Assembly (NCBI GenBank): GCA_002730555.1
Contig: PCAM01000002.1
Span: 22,768-86,767, forward strand
DNA: 64,000 nt
Direction of reading: 5' to 3'
From: Chloroflexota bacterium
GTDB lineage: Bacteria; Chloroflexota; Dehalococcoidia; Lucifugimonadales; Lucifugimonadaceae
Of this stretch, positions 34,857-42,847 are shown piece by piece; positions within the stretch are counted from its first letter, which is position 1; each line of letters begins with the position of its first letter. The notes beneath the pieces are model-generated. The model did no database searches and was not told the origin of the DNA. It saw nothing but the letters and a program-made list of their open reading frames with translations. A program made the translations under genes and the position numbers.

Positions 34857-35114
34857 ATGAGCCAAGGTGCCACGATTCAACGGCTTCAACACGATGACGC
34901 CGACGCCGTATGTGAGCTTGACCGACAGATACTCGGTCCCGACCGTTCCCCGACCGGGGACCAATATGTGGAGCAGTTGTGCGGAGAGGCCCGCGAAGAG
35001 GGAATCGAAGAGTTGTACTCGGTCCTGCGAGCGGAAGACGAGCGCGACCAGGCGTTCCTGAGGTCCGCCGTTTTCGACGACGCCGGCATCAAGGCGTTCG
35101 TCCGCAAGCCATGA
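34857..35114 (+). CDS. Internally deleted GNAT-like mini-protein (85 aa)
   Basis: The first 40 residues (ATIQRLQHDDADAVCELDRQ, then ILGPDRSPTGDQYVEQ) look like the start of a GNAT acetyltransferase. The last 45 (AREEGIEELYSVLRAEDERD, then QAFLRSAVFDDAGIKAF) look like its C-terminal strands. The central acetyl-CoA-binding part, about 65 residues including the R-x-x-G-x-G/A motif, is missing but the frame is kept. GAGGA lies upstream. Its TGA overlaps the ABC gene start as ATGA, so it is translationally coupled to a transporter and still expressed in principle, though it cannot be an acetyltransferase. Confidence 0.65.
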   Translation: MSQGATIQRLQHDDADAVCELDRQILGPDRSPTGDQYVEQLCGEAREEGIEELYSVLRAEDERDQAFLRSAVFDDAGIKAFVRKP

Positions 35115-35908
35115 ACAAGGAGGTGCCATCCGGGGTCGCGAGGCGATCTGGCGACCCGATAATCGTCGCCAGGGACCTGCGCAAGCGTTACGACGGCATC
35201 CAGGCCGTTGATGGCGTGTCGTTTGAGGTCTACCCGGGCGAGGTGTTCGGGATGCTTGGCCCAAACGGCGCCGGCAAAACGACCACCGTCGAGATGTTGG
35301 AGGGGATGCGCTATCCGGATTCCGGTACGGCGCTGATAAACAGCATTGACGTCACGCGCGAGCCGATGCGCGTGAAGAGGATCATCGGCGTCCAGCTTCA
35401 GGCCAACGCTTTCTTTGACCGGCTGACTTTGTCCGAGTTGTTGAAGCTGTTCGGCACCCTTTACGGACACAGGGTAGTGGCGGCGGATCTGCTGGAACGG
35501 GTCGGGCTGGGCGATCGCGGCAAGTCGCAGTTCATCAGACTCTCCGGCGGCCAGAAGCAACGCTTCTCTATTGCTGCCGCTCTGGTTAATGAGCCCGTCG
35601 CCATGTTCCTGGACGAGCCGTCTACCGGGTTGGATCCACAGGCGCGACTCAATATGTGGGACCTGATCAAGGGGCTGCAGGCGGACGGCACGACGGTGGT
35701 TCTGACCACGCACTACATGGAAGAGGCGGAGGAGCTCTGTGACCGGGTGGCGATAGTGGACAGCGGACGAATCGTCGCCCTGGACACGCCACCAGCGCTC
35801 GTGGCCGGGCTGCTGGAGACCGGGTTTCGAAACGAGCGACCGACTCGCGAAGCTACTCTGGAAGATGTCTTCATCAACATCACCGGCCGGGCTTTGCGAG
35901 ATGAGTAA
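35111..35908 (+). CDS. ABC exporter ATP-binding protein
   Basis: This 265-residue DrrA/CcmA-type ATPase shows Walker A GPNGAGKTTT, signature LSGGQKQRFS, Walker B AMFLDEPSTGLDP and switch His TTHYMEEAEEL. The start ATG 35111 overlaps the previous stop. It works with the ABC-2 permease 33 bp downstream as a typical one-ATPase, one-permease exporter for drugs, lipids or small molecules. The C-terminal region after 230 lacks the long DUF4162 domain, so regulation through it is not expected. Confidence 0.93.
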   Translation: MNKEVPSGVARRSGDPIIVARDLRKRYDGIQAVDGVSFEVYPGEVFGMLGPNGAGKTTTVEMLEGMRYPDSGTALINSIDVTREPMRVKRIIGVQLQANAFFDRLTLSELLKLFGTLYGHRVVAADLLERVGLGDRGKSQFIRLSGGQKQRFSIAAALVNEPVAMFLDEPSTGLDPQARLNMWDLIKGLQADGTTVVLTTHYMEEAEELCDRVAIVDSGRIVALDTPPALVAGLLETGFRNERPTREATLEDVFINITGRALRDE

Positions 35909-35941
35909 CCCGGTCGCTCATTTCCCGGCAGGAAGGTCCGC

Positions 35942-37072
35942 ATGAGGGTCGCCCTGAGCCTGACCGTCGCCTCGCTGAAAATGTATTTCAGGAACAGGCA
36001 GGCGATCTTCTTTTCGCTCTTCATCCCCTTGCTCATCATGGTGATCTTCGGGCTGCTGGATTTTGACCGTTTCAGCGGGGCCCAGGTCGGCGTCGTAGAT
36101 GAGGCCGGGAACGAGGCGTCGGCTGCGGTGATCCTGGGGTTATCCAATCGGGACGATGACCTGATGGACGTCGAGCTTGGCACTCTGGCTGAAGAAACGG
36201 AACGCCTCCAAGACGGCGAGATCGACGCTATGTTCGTAATCCCTGCGAACTTCGCGGAGCCGGGCGGTCCGGTGACGTTGTCGGCGACCACTGATGAACG
36301 GTCGCCACAACGCGCGGCGCTTGCAATAACGCTGTTGGGGCAGAGCATCGGCAGCCTGGGCAGGCAGATTACCTCCACGGCCGATGGTGCTGATCCCCCC
36401 AGTGCCGCCGACGGTCCTCCATCATTCGGCACGATATTTCAATCGACCCTGCAGGGCGACGACCGCAGTTACACGGCTTTCCTCGTACCGGGGATCGCCG
36501 CCATGTCGATCATGCAGCTCGGCATCTTCAGCGTGGTGTTCGCGCTCGTGCAGTTTCGGCAGCAGGGGGTGCTGCGTCGCTTGAAAGCGGCGCCTTTGAA
36601 TCCAGCACAGTTCCTGTTCGCCCAGATATCGACCCGCCTGTCCATATCGGTGCTTCAGACGCTGATCCTGCTGCTGGCGGGGATGATCCTGTTCGATCTC
36701 GCCGTCGGCAATGGCGACGTTTTGTCGTGGATCCTGGTGATGGCGCTTGCGGTGTTCGGCGGGATCCTCTTTGTGACGATGGGGCTGGCGATTTCGGGCG
36801 TGGCGCGCACGGAAGAGGTGGCGGCGCCGGTGACGAACTTGATCTCGATGCCGATGATGTTCCTGTCCGGTGTGTTCTTCCCGCTGGACGCCCTGCCGGG
36901 AGTGGTGACAATTGTGACGCAGTTCCTGCCGCTCACGTTCCTGGCGGACGCCATCAGGGCCGTGGTGACGGACGGCGCCGGTATCAGCGACATCTGGAGT
37001 GAACTGGCGGGCCTAGCCGTCTGGACGGCCGTGGTGTTCGCCGCGGCGACGCGTCTCTTCCGCTGGGAGTAG
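35942..37072 (+). CDS. ABC-2 type permease
   Basis: This 376-residue membrane subunit partners with the ATPase just upstream. One helix (residues 20-40, IFFSLFIPLLIMVIFGL) precedes an external domain of about 150 residues, and five more helices follow from about residue 180. The pattern is that of YhgE/DrrB-like ABC-2 exporters. AGGAAGG precedes the ATG. Cargo is unknown; no biosynthetic cluster is next to it. Confidence 0.9.
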   Translation: MRVALSLTVASLKMYFRNRQAIFFSLFIPLLIMVIFGLLDFDRFSGAQVGVVDEAGNEASAAVILGLSNRDDDLMDVELGTLAEETERLQDGEIDAMFVIPANFAEPGGPVTLSATTDERSPQRAALAITLLGQSIGSLGRQITSTADGADPPSAADGPPSFGTIFQSTLQGDDRSYTAFLVPGIAAMSIMQLGIFSVVFALVQFRQQGVLRRLKAAPLNPAQFLFAQISTRLSISVLQTLILLLAGMILFDLAVGNGDVLSWILVMALAVFGGILFVTMGLAISGVARTEEVAAPVTNLISMPMMFLSGVFFPLDALPGVVTIVTQFLPLTFLADAIRAVVTDGAGISDIWSELAGLAVWTAVVFAAATRLFRWE

Positions 37073-37120
37073 GCCCCAATAGGGCGCTTATTGGACAGTC
37101 TCACGCTGTGTAAGCGAACC

Positions 37121-37412
37121 CGTCATTCCCACGCAGGTGGGAATCCAGATACATCTGAATTTCCATCAGGATGTTAGCTCCGATAACGGCGCGCCTCAAT
37201 GTCAGATCTTCTGGCAATTCAGTCGTGTCTCGGTCGCGACCCAGCCGTGTCGTGAGGCTCTCGAAAGACCGGGTTTGTACGACATCGCGATCGCGCTTCG
37301 ACCGCCTACTGGCGGTCCCCCTCATCCCAACCCGCTTCCGACCGGAAGAGGGGGCAACGTAATCCATGTCGTTGTACTCCACGCACTCACACCGCCATTC
37401 CCACTCAGGTTG
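37121..37412. repeat. Repeat island: families D, E, A, D
   Basis: In the 624-bp gap 37073-37696 lie family D (37121-37150, CGTCATTCCCACGCAGGTGG then GAATCCAGA), family E (37247-37273), family A (37317-37355, CCCTCATCCCAACCCGCTTC then CGACCGGAAGAGGGGGC) and a weak D-like copy (37393-37412). No gene is supported here. Confidence 0.7.
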
Positions 37413-37696
37413 GCATGATGGCGCCCCAAGAAGGAAGCGACCGACCGGGGTTGGTGCACGGTACCGTCCCGGCCGGCTCGCTTCTGTTTTCATGTACGGC
37501 TCACCCCACGCCACGGATTCCCTACAGGCCTGATCGATGCATCGATGACGCATACGGATTTCGCGCTGCACAGCCGTTCAGGTTCCGAGTACACGGGAAG
37601 AAATCTCGGCAAACCCGGCGCTGGTGATTACTGGACGTTGCGTTGTCAGGTGGTTAGCCTGTTGCTATACAGGTTGATAAGTGAGCGCTTGACAAC

Positions 37697-38362
37697 ATGG
37701 CGAGCGAAATAGGCGTCCCGGTTGGCGAACTTTCGCGCCGCACTGGGGTGAGTCCGGCGACTATAAACTTCTACGTGAACCGAGGGCTGCTTCCGCATCC
37801 GTTGAAGACGGCGCGTACACGTGCCACTTACCCACTGGCGATGGTTGACCGTATCGCACGGATCAAAGATTTCCAAGACAAAGGCCTTCCGCTCGCCGTC
37901 ATTGCCCGCCTGCTTGATAGCCTCAATCCGGCCGCTGAACTCGGGTTGTTCACGACACAGGCCCGCTCGCCACGGGGGCCGGTTGGGCTGACGGAGTACC
38001 TAGAACTAACGGGCCTTGACCGGGATGTCTTGGTCCGGTTGATCGAGGGCGAAATACTACGGCCGAACCGGGACGATTCCGGCCTGGTATTTGACCGCGC
38101 CGATCTTGCCGCCGGAAGGGCCGCAGCTCGACTCCTGAACGAGGACGTCGAGATCGAGATGATCCTGCGGCACGATGAGTTTCAGCCGGTGTCTCGGGCC
38201 GAGGCCCACTTCTTGGCGGAGCACCTCTCGCAGGCCATGCGCATGGAGCCATCGCATCGGAAAGCGACCGCAGCGCGCGCCGCTTTCGCCACGCTTCGTG
38301 ACTACATGAGGCTACGGGAGCTGGAGAACGAGTACCCGGACTGGGACCAGCCCAGGCGTTAG
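37697..38362 (+). CDS. MerR family transcriptional regulator
   Basis: This 221-residue regulator begins with a MerR winged helix-turn-helix (VGELSRRTGVSPATINFYVN, RGLLPHP, then RIKDFQDKGLPLAVIARLL). The remainder (about 140 residues) is helical with charged segments and no cysteine, so a metal-sensing role is unlikely. A helical C-terminal part of this length suits binding of a small ligand or another protein. Its target is not evident; it is convergent with the pterin dehydratase gene 10 bp away. Confidence 0.85.
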   Translation: MASEIGVPVGELSRRTGVSPATINFYVNRGLLPHPLKTARTRATYPLAMVDRIARIKDFQDKGLPLAVIARLLDSLNPAAELGLFTTQARSPRGPVGLTEYLELTGLDRDVLVRLIEGEILRPNRDDSGLVFDRADLAAGRAAARLLNEDVEIEMILRHDEFQPVSRAEAHFLAEHLSQAMRMEPSHRKATAARAAFATLRDYMRLRELENEYPDWDQPRR

Positions 38363-38372
38363 CACCAGAGGA

Positions 38373-38657
38373 CTAGAAGGCGTCGATCGCTTTCGCGACA
38401 TCGAATTCCCAGGCCGTCTGCCCACCCTGATAATGGGTCAACAGTGCCAACGTGACACGGTTGTATCGAATATCGATGTCCGGGTGATGGTTCCGGGATT
38501 CGGTGACCTCGGCGACGTCCCGGACGAATGCGATATCGTCCATGAATGACGGCGCTTCATACGTCTTTGTAATGCTCTCATCTGACCTTGACCAGCCCGG
38601 GGCGGCGGCGAGCCGTTCCGCTATCTGATCTTCGGTGAGTCGTGATCGGCTGACCAT
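38373..38657 (-). CDS. Pterin-4a-carbinolamine dehydratase
   Basis: This 94-residue PCD/DCoH-family enzyme dehydrates 4a-hydroxy-tetrahydropterins. The active-site motif is visible in VTESRNHHPDIDIRYNRVTL with the catalytic His pair, and the tail LLTHYQGGQTAWEFDVA matches the family. GGGAGG lies upstream of the ATG. No phenylalanine hydroxylase is in the window. In bacteria lacking it, the enzyme is thought to help molybdopterin or folate-type pterin chemistry. Confidence 0.92.
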   Translation of the reverse strand: MVSRSRLTEDQIAERLAAAPGWSRSDESITKTYEAPSFMDDIAFVRDVAEVTESRNHHPDIDIRYNRVTLALLTHYQGGQTAWEFDVAKAIDAF

Positions 38658-38757
38658 CGTTTACCTCCCAGTCGGCAAATCGACCGTGTAAAAGATTACC
38701 TGTCTGGACCATCATCACGCCCGCCGACGACAAGCCAAAGTAAACACCCTATCGGGA

Positions 38758-39189
38758 TTAGTCCTGATCGGGGTTTACGCGCTCTCTCACGTACGCGAGC
38801 ACCGATTCGATTCCCTCGAGCGGCGCTCCTAGCGAGATCGCGATCTTCACGTCCGCCTCGACAAGTTCCTCCTGCCCCAGCGCGGCGTGGGCGACGGCAC
38901 GGTTTCCGTACGCGTCTGAGTTGGAGGGGTCCAGGCTAATCGCCCTGTCCAGGTTGGTCACGGCCTGCACGAAATTGCCGAGGGACAGGTAAGCGGTGCC
39001 GAGGTTGAATTGCAGAGTGGCGTCTTCCGGTTCTATGTGTTGAGCCTGTTCAAACGATTCCGCAGCACGATCCGGAAACCCAAGTTGCGCGAATTTGAGC
39101 CCGCGCTGAAACCAGCCCAGGAAGTCGTCGGAAGCCGGCTCGGAGTCTTGGCCCGGTTCGATAGGTTGATCGCTCGGTTGTAGATTCAC
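38758..39189 (-). CDS. TPR repeat protein
   Basis: This 143-residue soluble protein has three to four tetratricopeptide repeats: GLKFAQLGFPDRAAESFEQA, NLGTAYLSLGNFVQAVTNLD and NRAVAHAALGQEELVEADVK. The N-terminal 25 residues are acidic and disordered. There is no signal peptide. TPR proteins of this size act as adaptors; the partner is unknown. The start is GTG with a weak ribosome-binding site. Confidence 0.85.
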   Translation of the reverse strand: MNLQPSDQPIEPGQDSEPASDDFLGWFQRGLKFAQLGFPDRAAESFEQAQHIEPEDATLQFNLGTAYLSLGNFVQAVTNLDRAISLDPSNSDAYGNRAVAHAALGQEELVEADVKIAISLGAPLEGIESVLAYVRERVNPDQD

Positions 39190-39282
39190 CCGATCACTTT
39201 ACTAAAGAGATCGTGAAGCGACTCGGGCCGTAAGTGACACTGACGGGCAGATCCCGGAGTTGAGCGAAAGGGGCGGGCGGTC

Positions 39283-39918
39283 ATGGCTGTCGCATCGATA
39301 CGATCAACGAAACGCGGACGGCGTGTGGCGCTGGACGCCATCGCGGCGTTGTTGGCGTTCGCCGCGGCAGGTTGCGGTTCGGGCTCGTTATCGACCGATG
39401 AAGCCGAGCCGCCCGCATCCACTGTGTCAGCGCCGACAAGTCCGCCGGCGACAACGGCGATCGTAACTTCCCCGTCGCTACTTGATCTGACACCTGCCAC
39501 ACCTGCGGCGGCGGCAACCAGTGCTCCGATGAAGAGTTCAGGCGCTGCGGTTCCAACCCCTGAGAACGCCCCTTCGCCCACCTCACCCGTTCCCACGCCG
39601 GCGCTTCCCGGCGACGACTCTGCAACAGTGACGTCGACGCCCACACCTCCTCCTACCGCCACAGCCACAGTTGCGCCGCCAGCAGACACGGCGGCGAACA
39701 TAATCGGGTTCGCCCACCCGAACGTCACGGTCGCCACCGGAACCACGATCACCTGGACCAACCAGGACGACGCGCCTCATACCAACACTTCCGGAGGTCC
39801 GGGCGCCACCACCGGCGAAACCGATGGCGAGGTCTTTGATCCCGGTGGAGCGTACTCGCTCAGATTCGACGTTCCAGGGCAGTTTGCGTACTTCTGTACT
39901 ATCCATCACTTCATGTAG
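39283..39918 (+). CDS. Cupredoxin (plastocyanin/amicyanin-like) lipoprotein, cut by a stop in its last strand
   Basis: This 211-residue blue-copper protein has an N-terminal signal with lipobox-like FAAAGC, then a Pro/Thr/Ala-rich spacer to residue 140, then the domain. Copper ligands are His in DDAPHTNTS and Cys, His and Met in YFCTIHHFM. The frame ends right after the Met ligand with TAG. The next codons in the same frame read ATVTVQ and then stop at 39939, just what the final beta strand of this family looks like. So a nonsense change (or stop-codon readthrough) is likely; copper binding may still be possible. Confidence 0.82.
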   Translation: MAVASIRSTKRGRRVALDAIAALLAFAAAGCGSGSLSTDEAEPPASTVSAPTSPPATTAIVTSPSLLDLTPATPAAAATSAPMKSSGAAVPTPENAPSPTSPVPTPALPGDDSATVTSTPTPPPTATATVAPPADTAANIIGFAHPNVTVATGTTITWTNQDDAPHTNTSGGPGATTGETDGEVFDPGGAYSLRFDVPGQFAYFCTIHHFM

Positions 39919-40041
39919 GCAACGGTGACGGTCCAGTAGACGACAACAGGCTCAAACAAACACGACGTACATCTCTGAACGGCGGGAACCTTAACGCCGG
40001 GAGGAGGCCCGGGCGCGATAGAATCGCCCTAACCCAGCCTG

Positions 40042-40063
40042 ACGCCCCGGCGGCTCGGGGCGT
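40042..40063 (+). other. Hairpin before the formyltransferase-like gene
   Basis: ACGCCCCG and CGGGGCGT pair perfectly around a 6-nt loop. Few T bases follow, so it is either a weak terminator of the cupredoxin gene or a leader structure. Confidence 0.4.
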
Positions 40064-40105
40064 TCCGTCCTCCAGATCGAAGCAAAACCGGGAGAGATTT
40101 ATCAG

Positions 40106-41029
40106 ATGCGCATCGTGCTAATCGGTCAGCAGGCATTCGGTCAGTCGGTACTGGAGGCGATCCTTGAAGCCGGGAAAGATGAGGTCGTGGGGGTCTTCTG
40201 TTCTCCGGACCACGAAGGCCGGCGGGAAGACCCGCTCAAGGCCGGCGCTGTCGAGAAGGACATCCCGGTGTTCCAGCCGGGCCGTTTCCGCAGCGTAGAT
40301 GCCATCCAGCAGTTCAACGGGTTGTACCCTGACCTGTGCGTGATGGCCTACGTGACGGACATCGTTCCGATGGAGATGATCGACGGCCCTACCCACGGCA
40401 CCATCCAGTACCACCCGTCGCTGCTCCCTCTCCACCGCGGGCCCAGCTCTATCAACTGGCCGATCATGATGGGCGAGACGCGGACTGGATTGACGATCTT
40501 CTGGCCGGACGAGGGGTTGGACACCGGCCCCGTGCTTCTTCAGAAAGAGGTTCAGATTGGGCCGGACGACACGCTCGGATCGGTCTATTTCAACTCCCTG
40601 TATCCGATGGGCATTTCGGCGATGCTTGAATCGATCGACCTCGTCCGAGACGGGAACGCGCCGAAGATCGTCCAAGATGAGTCAAAGGCGACCTACGAGA
40701 GCTGGGTGAAAGCCAGTGACGGGGCGATCGACTGGTTGCTGCCCGCTCAACAGATCTACAACGTGATACGGGGCTGCAACCCCCAGCCGGGCGCGGGTTC
40801 CACATACGCCGACGAGCGGCTTCGGATTTTCGACTCCGCTCTCGGAACCTCCGGGATGTCCGGGTCCGAACCGGGGACGGTCATATCGTCCGGGGAAGAG
40901 GGGTTTGAGGTGGCGACGGGCGACGGCAGTGTGTTGGTCAAACGGGTGCAGCGGCACGGCGGACAAAAAGAACCGGCCGCAGAATTCGCATCAGCGGCCG
41001 GGCTCAAGATCGGTGATCGCCTCGGGTGA
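40106..41029 (+). CDS. Stand-alone 10-formyltetrahydrofolate hydrolase/formyltransferase domain protein
   Basis: This 307-residue protein matches the folate-binding hydrolase half of 10-formyl-THF dehydrogenase (ALDH1L1) better than methionyl-tRNA formyltransferase. The N-terminus MRIVLIGQQAFGQSV, the phrases HPSLLPLHRGPSSINW and DEGLDTGPVLLQKE, and the C-terminal domain with NVIRGCNPQPGA all follow that family. The carrier-protein-like and aldehyde dehydrogenase domains are absent, so it would release formate or transfer formyl from the folate. GGGAGAG precedes ATG 40106. It could balance one-carbon units or formylate another amine. Confidence 0.82.
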   Translation: MRIVLIGQQAFGQSVLEAILEAGKDEVVGVFCSPDHEGRREDPLKAGAVEKDIPVFQPGRFRSVDAIQQFNGLYPDLCVMAYVTDIVPMEMIDGPTHGTIQYHPSLLPLHRGPSSINWPIMMGETRTGLTIFWPDEGLDTGPVLLQKEVQIGPDDTLGSVYFNSLYPMGISAMLESIDLVRDGNAPKIVQDESKATYESWVKASDGAIDWLLPAQQIYNVIRGCNPQPGAGSTYADERLRIFDSALGTSGMSGSEPGTVISSGEEGFEVATGDGSVLVKRVQRHGGQKEPAAEFASAAGLKIGDRLG

Positions 41030-41083
41030 GGTCTGCGGCTCTCTCCTTACAATCGGGCCTCTGAAATGACGACTCCGGACTAA

Positions 41084-41851
41084 CGGCGGGGTGAACGATC
41101 AGAAGGCGCGTCCTACGTCGTCGGGGTGCGCCAAAACTCGAGCAGCTCGGGGTGCGTGCGCACTCCACGGCCATCGTTAATCCCGACGTGGTGACCAAGA
41201 TAATCCTCTTTGCGCGCGACCATTAAGGCTCAACTTATTGTCATGGCCACGCGCGAACGTTCGGGACTGGTACGCCGAGTGGTCGGCTCCGTTACCGATC
41301 GCGTGATCCACTCCTCCCCGATACCGATGATGGTGGTGCCGCCAGATAACGAGTACGACATAGGTCAGTGGGTTCCGCGCTCGATCATCGTCCCGCTTGA
41401 CGGTTCAGAGCTCGCCAAAACGGCGCTCGCCCACGCCGAAGCCGTGGAGCGCGCCGCGATGATACCGATCACACTGGTGCGCTCGGTGTCGGTCCCCACC
41501 ACGTTCGGCGCAGACTCGTACGGCGGGATCCCGTCCGAATTTCCGAACTGCGCTGAAGAAGACATCAAGGCGGTAGAGCTTTATCTCGACGAAATCGCAA
41601 TCCGACTGAGGGCACGCGGCCATCAGATCGGGATACACGTGGGCACCGGACACCCGCCCAACGAGATCTGTAGAGTGTCCTGGGAGACGGAAAACGCGAT
41701 GGTCGTGATGACGACACGCGGTGCTTCCGGACTGACGCGGTGGGTCGTGGGCAACGTGGCCGATAGCGTGATCAGGTTGTCCGGCGTGCCCGTTCTGGTC
41801 ATCCCCCCCGGGCACCGGTCGCTAACTCCCGCACCCGAAATTCTGGATTAG
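41084..41851 (+). pseudogene. Two-domain universal stress protein with decayed first domain
   Basis: The intact frame from TTG 41210 to 41851 encodes the end of one Usp domain (QLIVMATRERSGLVRRVVGS) and a complete second Usp domain (IIVPLDGSELAKTALAHAEA to GLTRWVVGNVADS, VPVLVIPPG). Upstream the missing part of domain 1 is seen in two other frames: GERSEGASYVVGVRQ (from about 41087) and KLEQLGVRAHSTAIVNPDVV, then TKIILFARDH (to 41223). Shifts fall near AAAA at 41133-41136 and near 41222. The first half of domain 1 is gone. A truncated product with one working domain may be made. Confidence 0.7.
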
Positions 41852-41902
41852 AATTCTTCTCGATCCGACGTGTCGCGCAGACTCTGTTCACGCCGGAATG
41901 TC

Positions 41903-42847
41903 ATGACCAATTCTCCAACCGCAATACAAACGTTCGGACTCTCAAAAGCTTTCGGAGATGTCCTCGCCCTGAGAGACCTCGATCTTGAGGTGTTTCGCGG
42001 TGAGGTGTTCGGTTTTCTGGGACCGAATGGCTCCGGCAAAACGACGACGATACGCCTGTTACTGGACTTCATACGTCCAACCTCCGGGCGTGCTGAAATA
42101 CTCGGCCTGGACACCCGTAAACACGCCTTCGAACTGCGACGCCAGGTCGGCAACCTGCCGGGCGATTTTCTGATCTACCCTCAGCTCACAATCAACGCGT
42201 TCTTCCGGCTTTGCTCCGGCGGGCGCCCTGAGGGGATGCGGCGCGCACGTGATCTCGCTGATCGGTTTGGCCTAGACCTCAAACGTAAAGTGGGAACGCT
42301 TTCGACCGGCAATCGGCAGAAGGCCGGGCTTGTCCAGGCGCTGATGCACGATCCAGAACTCGTGATCCTGGACGAGCCGACCTCCGGCCTTGATCCACTT
42401 GTGAAGGAAGAGTTTTACGGTCTTGTCGACGAAGAGAAGGGCCGCGGCAAGACGATTTTTCTTTCGTCTCACGTCCTGTCGGAGATAGAACAAATCTGCG
42501 ACCGCGTCGGGATCGTCCGTGAGGGATCGCTCATAGCGGTGGAGGAGGTCGAAGGGCTCAAGCGGCACAAACGTCGGCGAATGGCAATTACGTTCTCCGG
42601 TCCGGCAGAGGTGTCGGTTCATGAGTGGCAAAAGGCCGAGGGCGTTGAGGTGCTGGCCCGGGCCGGGAATCGTGTCGAGCTTTCGATACCGGAGGGAAGC
42701 GTTGCCGGCGTGCTGAACATCCTGGCCGGTTTGCCTGTGGAGGACCTCGTGTTCCCGGAGGCGTCCCTGGAAAAGGCGTTCATGTCGCTCTACGCCGGGA
42801 CGACCGAAGAGGAGTCCCACGACGGATTCCCCGGTGAACTGTCGTGA
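41903..42847 (+). CDS. ABC transporter ATP-binding protein
   Basis: This 314-residue ATPase shows Walker A GPNGSGKTTT, Walker B LVILDEPTSGLDP and switch His LSSHVLSEIEQ. The signature is LSTGNRQKAGL, a variant seen in the NatA/CcmA-type exporter branch. The C-terminal 90 residues form the extra domain of this branch (LVFPEASLEKAFMSLYA). ATG 41903 is chosen because ABC homology begins there, not at the earlier ATG 41870. It overlaps the permease start by GTGA and forms an exporter with it. Confidence 0.92.
   Translation: MTNSPTAIQTFGLSKAFGDVLALRDLDLEVFRGEVFGFLGPNGSGKTTTIRLLLDFIRPTSGRAEILGLDTRKHAFELRRQVGNLPGDFLIYPQLTINAFFRLCSGGRPEGMRRARDLADRFGLDLKRKVGTLSTGNRQKAGLVQALMHDPELVILDEPTSGLDPLVKEEFYGLVDEEKGRGKTIFLSSHVLSEIEQICDRVGIVREGSLIAVEEVEGLKRHKRRRMAITFSGPAEVSVHEWQKAEGVEVLARAGNRVELSIPEGSVAGVLNILAGLPVEDLVFPEASLEKAFMSLYAGTTEEESHDGFPGELS

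Noticed and set aside
34574-34873. 99-codon minus-strand frame before the GNAT mini-gene
   Set aside because: One segment (EVLHARDLADVVVALLTDLV) looks protein-like, but no family, ribosome-binding site or conserved context supports it.
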